This document shows, piece after piece, positions 62,001-64,000 of a DNA stretch of 64,000 bases; position 1 is the first letter of the stretch, and every line of letters starts with the position of its first letter. The position numbers and the translations under genes were made by a program. A model generated the notes under the pieces. The model ran no database searches. It saw only the letters and a program-made list of their open reading frames with translations, and was not told the DNA's origin. This stretch comes from Sphingobacteriia bacterium (GTDB taxonomy: Bacteria > Bacteroidota > Bacteroidia > Chitinophagales > Chitinophagaceae), in the NCBI GenBank assembly GCA_947456855.1, contig CANGTR010000005.1:1-64000 (forward strand), in the 5' to 3' direction.

Positions 62001-63354
62001 AGGTTATATGGATAGTGCGCAGTTTATTGGACAAAATTTTAAATCGATGGCTCCAGGTCTGGATTATGTATTCGGTAAACAGCCAGATAATGACTGGATC
62101 AACAATAAAATAGCTAGAGGATTATTATCCAAAGACAGTACATTTAATTTCATTTTTAGACAAAGCTTCGAACAAAGATTGAGTATCACTGCACAATTAG
62201 AACCAATTAGGGAATTCATCATTGATTTAAATTTAGATAAAACTTTTACCAAAGATTATACTTCTCTGATAAAAGATACAACTGGTTCTGGAAATAATTT
62301 TGGGCAATTAAATCCATTGTATAACGGAGGGTTTAGTATTTCTTATATTGCTTTTAGTACTTTATTTAAAAGTCAAAATCCGAATGAAATCTCTACCACT
62401 TTTAAAGCGTTTGAGAATAATAGAATCATTGTTTCTAAACGAATTGCAGAAGACAATCCATACTGGCAGGCATTGCCCAATAACCAGAAATTTACAGCAG
62501 ATGGATACGCCCGCGGATATGGGCGCTATGCTCAAAGTGTTATTCTGCCGGCATTTTTAGCTGCCTATACCAATGAAAGCCCTAATTCGATTGCTTTAAT
62601 AAAAGATGGTGCAAATAAAATAAGCACCAATCCTTTTAGGGGAATCTTGCCAAAACCAAATTGGAAAATTACCTATGCTGGCTTAAGTAAAATACCTTCT
62701 TTGGCCGCTTCATTCACTAATATCACCATCAGCCATGGATACAATGGGCAATTAAGTATGAACAGCTTTAATAGTGCTTTGCTCTATCAAGATCCTTTCC
62801 GATTGAATGCGCCAGGCTTTATTGATACCACAAGTGGCAATTTTATCCCTTTCTTTTTAATACCGAATGTGAGTATTTCTGAGCGATTTGAACCGCTTAT
62901 AAAAATTGATATCACCACCATTAGTCAGTTTAATTTTAATTTTGAATACCGAAAGAGTCGTCAATTGAGTATGAGTTTGATTGATTATCAATTGAGTGAA
63001 AGTAGAAGTACAGAGTGGATACTTGGAATCAATTGGCGCAAACGAGGATTTAATCTTCCATTTAAATTACCGGGAGGTAAAGGCAAGAAATTGGAAAATG
63101 ATTTAAATTTTAAATTGGATGTTTCTGTTCGTGATGTTTCAATCAGTAATAGTAGGCTCGATCAAAGCAATGCTTATGGAACAGGCGGACAAAAGGAAAT
63201 TAGCATACAACCTGCTATTGATTATGTGCTGAATAATCGCATCAACATTAAATTCTTCTTCGATCAAAGAAGGGTTACTCCGTATATTTCTACATCAGCA
63301 CCTATAACCAATACCAGGGCAGGTGTAAATGTGCGCATATCATTGGCGCAATAA
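56092..63354 (+). CDS. sprA: SprA/Sov, type IX secretion outer-membrane translocon and gliding protein
   Basis: A 2420-residue outer-membrane protein that forms the giant beta-barrel pore of the type IX secretion system; it is required for gliding and for secretion of cargo with T9SS C-terminal signals. A signal peptide (about residues 1-22, ending LVAQQ) targets it to the periplasm. Early blocks (DNLKVDIRPSGEVNILAGYQ, about 145-164) and the C-terminal barrel ending in INIKFFFDQRRVTP fit the family. Translation begins at TTG 56092; no ATG lies upstream in frame because a TAG at 56062 closes it. Its presence predicts T9SS partners (PorV, GldKLMN) elsewhere. A terminator follows. Confidence 0.94.
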   Translation: MHYSRIFLSIINLLLCAQLVAQQKDSLRFPISDRRGDPFTSTTKNPFDLNDTALIKKSIEYDPKTKSYFIKEKIGSTIYRKPTTVQFDEYWRLQNQQAEKDYFKKRADALTQLNKKVARPPMRVYDKLFDRIFGMSGDNLKVDIRPSGEVNILAGYQGQNIKNPTLPERARKNGGFDFDMNANLNLNANIGDKLKFPINYNTLSNLGFDNQLKLDYKGMDDEIIKSIEAGNISFQSRGTLIPSAQNLFGIKTQLQFGKLFVTAALANQRSTRQTLSLQGGAATQSFQKRLDDYEENRHFLMGNFFRANFNKTMRNLPVVNSQVQVQRVEVWVTNRTGATTEARDIVGLMDLGESRPYNPSVQSLSINPLPANGANNLFSSLVGDPNARNPAFINSLLLSKGLRPVDDYEKTFARKLTSNEYYFNPQAGFISVNTQLQADEVLAIAYQYTYNGRVFQVGEFSQDIALDSNQGVQKVLFLKLLKATSQRPELPLWGLMMKNVYSLDLFGGIQREDFKLNVLYEEPSGGLKRFLPETAQAVEGQPLLRLLNLDRLNNRNDPQPDGVFDYIEGFTILPQMGRVVFPVLEPFGRDLDTLAFAGLPVTTKNKYIYYQLYDSIKAIAQTYANLNRFVMQGQVKGSTGGSEIYLNTFNIPPGSVAVSAGGQVLREGSDFIVDYNLGTVKIINQGILSSNLPVSVSFENNIGFGVQQRGFTGLRLDYVASKKLSIGTSFVKLGERPFFTKMGYGDDPIRNTMYGFDFNYRSDLPGLTRLLNKLPYYDTKAKSSINAYGEAAFLQPGHPPQIGKGDQGLIFIDDFEGTRATIDLRFPFVSWAMASTPQGNVKFPESTLTDSIDYNKNRAKLAWYNIEPNLQDKNSPNNPLRRNLAELSDPRVRQVFTNELFPQRTTNITDVQAATFDLAYYPTDKGQYNFESSPTQINAQGKLNNPAARWGGVMRSIDQTDFETNNIEFVEFWMQNPFITNPTSKGGKLFLNFGNISEDVLKDGKRFYENGMNTPTIPAAVDSSNTWGKTPVNPIQITQAFSNDPNDRPFQDVGYDGLDDNGERRKKGYVLNRLANNFGAGSALYQRTLRDPSNDNYLWYRDPSFDASGTGILGRYKNFNNQQGNSPVATTEGQFTSAATLFPDNEDLNRDNTLNETESYYEYEVQLRPGMDVGSAQFPYITDKRRVTVNSADGITRTEDWFLFRVPIRNFSRKVGNIPDFKSIRFARMYLTDFEDSVVLRLARLDLVRNQWRQFIYNIDTTGSYTPINNAGTNTSFNTLAVNLEENSSRQPVNYIMPPNVERVQLLSNNGVNLQQNEQALSLRVNNLQTGGTRGVFKTLNLDIRRYAKMSMYLHAESIVGQAPIKDDQLNAIIRIGQDFLNNYYEIKIPLKITPPGQYPRGQEEKVWPDANNIDFSLRELIDLKLARNNSGASVTTIFRKLIGNKTFSIMGNPNMGEVRGILVGVENPFMGDGQSISTEVWMNELRLSGIDENGGWAALGRVDLVLADLGTLSVSANKYTQGFGTIEQRVNERAKDNLTQFDIAANIDAGKLMPKKAKLSIPVYASLNRSIRTPEFDPYDLDIRYKEKLSNSPLAFRDSIADAAADQTTIQTLNFTNVRVMPSNGKPGLLKLSNFDLSYAFSQTDHASPVIKQNKIIRHRAGFGYTYIGQSQFQEPFKKIIKGKSPWLAWIRDANYNLKPSFLNFRADINRQFGEFIPRIVNNNNSKVDRVDTTYDKYFTFDRFYNMRWDLTRSINFDFNATNNARVDEPFGRIDNGFKKDSVRNNFLNGGRNTLYTQKALLNYNIPLNKFPLSDWITARYSYGTSYGWIGASRIAFNLGNTIENSQENNFNAQLNFGNLYTKSKWLRALDNIPVPKSKNDQLSNKAINSLGASLPSKDEVLKGLEGKDKTAALQKWRQQRRDIRIADKLSRANQTPELTSFERTLGKFITMFRQASINYSENFRSRLPGYMDSAQFIGQNFKSMAPGLDYVFGKQPDNDWINNKIARGLLSKDSTFNFIFRQSFEQRLSITAQLEPIREFIIDLNLDKTFTKDYTSLIKDTTGSGNNFGQLNPLYNGGFSISYIAFSTLFKSQNPNEISTTFKAFENNRIIVSKRIAEDNPYWQALPNNQKFTADGYARGYGRYAQSVILPAFLAAYTNESPNSIALIKDGANKISTNPFRGILPKPNWKITYAGLSKIPSLAASFTNITISHGYNGQLSMNSFNSALLYQDPFRLNAPGFIDTTSGNFIPFFLIPNVSISERFEPLIKIDITTISQFNFNFEYRKSRQLSMSLIDYQLSESRSTEWILGINWRKRGFNLPFKLPGGKGKKLENDLNFKLDVSVRDVSISNSRLDQSNAYGTGGQKEISIQPAIDYVLNNRINIKFFFDQRRVTPYISTSAPITNTRAGVNVRISLAQ

Positions 63355-63383
63355 AAAACGCTGGATCAATTCCCCAGCGTTTT
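63355..63383. terminator. Bidirectional terminator between sprA and the ABC permease
   Basis: AAAACGCTGG (63355-63364) pairs perfectly with CCAGCGTTTT (63374-63383) over 10 bp with a 9-base loop. A and T runs at the two ends serve both convergent genes. Confidence 0.88.
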
Positions 63384-63406
63384 CACAAACCATTGTGTAT
63401 TTACAA

Positions 63407-64000
63407 CTATTGGTTTTTTCTAAAAGCCCACTTGCTCAATTCTTTCCAACTCACTTTTTTACCATACATGAGTATGCCTGTTCTATAAATTTTTCCACTT
63501 AACCAAGTAGTTAATATAAAGCCGCCAATTAGGCTTAGCATACTTGCTGCTAGTTGCCAATACGGAACAGTTCCTGGAATTCCATAAGCAATTCTGGCCA
63601 TCATCACCATTGGAGAACTGAAAGGAATAATACTTGCCCAAGTTGCAATAGAAGTGCTTGGGTCTTGTACAGCATTGGTCATAATGATAAAAGAGAAAAT
63701 AATGGGCATTGTTATTGGTAGCATTAAGCTTTGCGCATCTTGAGGATCTTCGTTAACCACACTGCCCACTGCTGCAAATAATGAAGAATAAAATAAATAG
63801 CCACCTAAAAAATAAAAAAGAAAGCAACCAATGATAACAGGCCAATTGGCAGTACTCATGGTATGTTGAAATTTATAAATCTTTTGAGCCGCATCTCCTG
63901 CCTGTACCATCGACCCACCTGGCATTTGGCCATTGTATTGCTGTAAAGTGCTTACTTGTTGCATAACATCCTGCGGAATTAAAAACTGTGCTGCAGTGGA
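63407..64000 (-). CDS. ABC-2 family permease, C-terminal part (runs off the window)
   Basis: The frame is open through the right edge, so only the C-terminal 197 residues are present; an internal ATG at 63964 is not the start. At least four hydrophobic segments follow (PVIIGCFLFYFLGGYLFYSS, SLMLPITMPIIFSFIIMTNA, and two later). The PFSSPMVMMARIAYG block before the last helices is typical of NatB/YhaP-like ABC-2 exporters. Substrate is unknown. The ATPase partner, if adjacent, lies beyond the window. Confidence 0.8.
   Translation of the reverse strand, partial: STAAQFLIPQDVMQQVSTLQQYNGQMPGGSMVQAGDAAQKIYKFQHTMSTANWPVIIGCFLFYFLGGYLFYSSLFAAVGSVVNEDPQDAQSLMLPITMPIIFSFIIMTNAVQDPSTSIATWASIIPFSSPMVMMARIAYGIPGTVPYWQLAASMLSLIGGFILTTWLSGKIYRTGILMYGKKVSWKELSKWAFRKNQ

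Overview
This 64 kb window is AT-rich chromosomal core sequence from a member of the Bacteroidota, most likely a Chitinophagaceae-type organism. The evidence is a complete Bacteroidota-style division and cell-wall (dcw) cluster, a 2420-residue SprA (the type IX secretion outer-membrane translocon and gliding-motility protein), an atpD-atpC pair detached from the other ATP synthase genes, futalosine-pathway menaquinone genes (mqnB, mqnD), and several promoters of the Bacteroidota form (TTTG then TAnnTTTG). The genus cannot be settled from sequence alone. I found no rRNA, tRNA, CRISPR array, insertion sequence or prophage.

Layout. 1-3.4 kb: glycerol catabolism (glpK tail, glpD, glpF) meeting an AI-2E-family permease tail to tail. 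3.4-4.3 kb: a small envelope cassette (YtxH, holin-like, small protein). 4.4-6.1 kb: atpD-atpC. 6.3-7.8 kb: an unrecognised lipoprotein plus membrane-protein pair. 7.8-11.9 kb: AlgH/YqgE protein, an orphan sensor kinase, a DUF6671-like protein and queA. 12.1-28.4 kb: mraZ-rsmH-ftsL-ftsI-murE-mraY-murD-ftsW-murG-murC-ftsQ-ftsA-ftsZ, all on the plus strand and tightly packed, ended by a clear terminator. The divergent region before mraZ holds two inverted perfect DnaA boxes and a phased set of MraZ-type repeats.

28.5-37.2 kb: an SDR epimerase, an ABC exporter pair, a decayed patch (a glycoside hydrolase remnant and a degenerate histidine-kinase ATPase fragment), a FadN-type beta-oxidation enzyme, gatC, two LolD/MacB-type ATPases and a PduO-type cobalamin adenosyltransferase. 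37.4-44.1 kb: DUF2795 protein, SemiSWEET, fabI, recN, a TPR protein, a zinc-ribbon coiled coil and a Nif3-like protein. 44.1-47.9 kb: class IV aminotransferase, an OmpA protein with TSP3 repeats, photolyase.

47.9-56 kb: a 77-bp tandem repeat, mqnD-mqnB, two tandem PTPS-type pterin synthases followed by folE, fabD, a GNAT acetyltransferase, a Cys/Met-metabolism PLP enzyme, a 13-copy heptamer microsatellite, fabH and ruvA. 56-64 kb: sprA and the end of an ABC-2 permease.

The genes mostly serve envelope growth: peptidoglycan precursor synthesis and division, type II fatty-acid synthesis (fabD, fabH, fabI) against fatty-acid breakdown (fadN), lipoprotein-type ABC export, an OmpA anchor and the T9SS translocon. 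I see no obviously new multi-gene defence or metabolic system. The most unusual items are the regulatory and repeat structures (DnaA/MraZ region, 77-bp repeat, heptamer array, palindromic candidate operators, promoters placed for leaderless transcripts), the unknown lipoprotein/membrane pair, and the tandem PTPS-folE locus.
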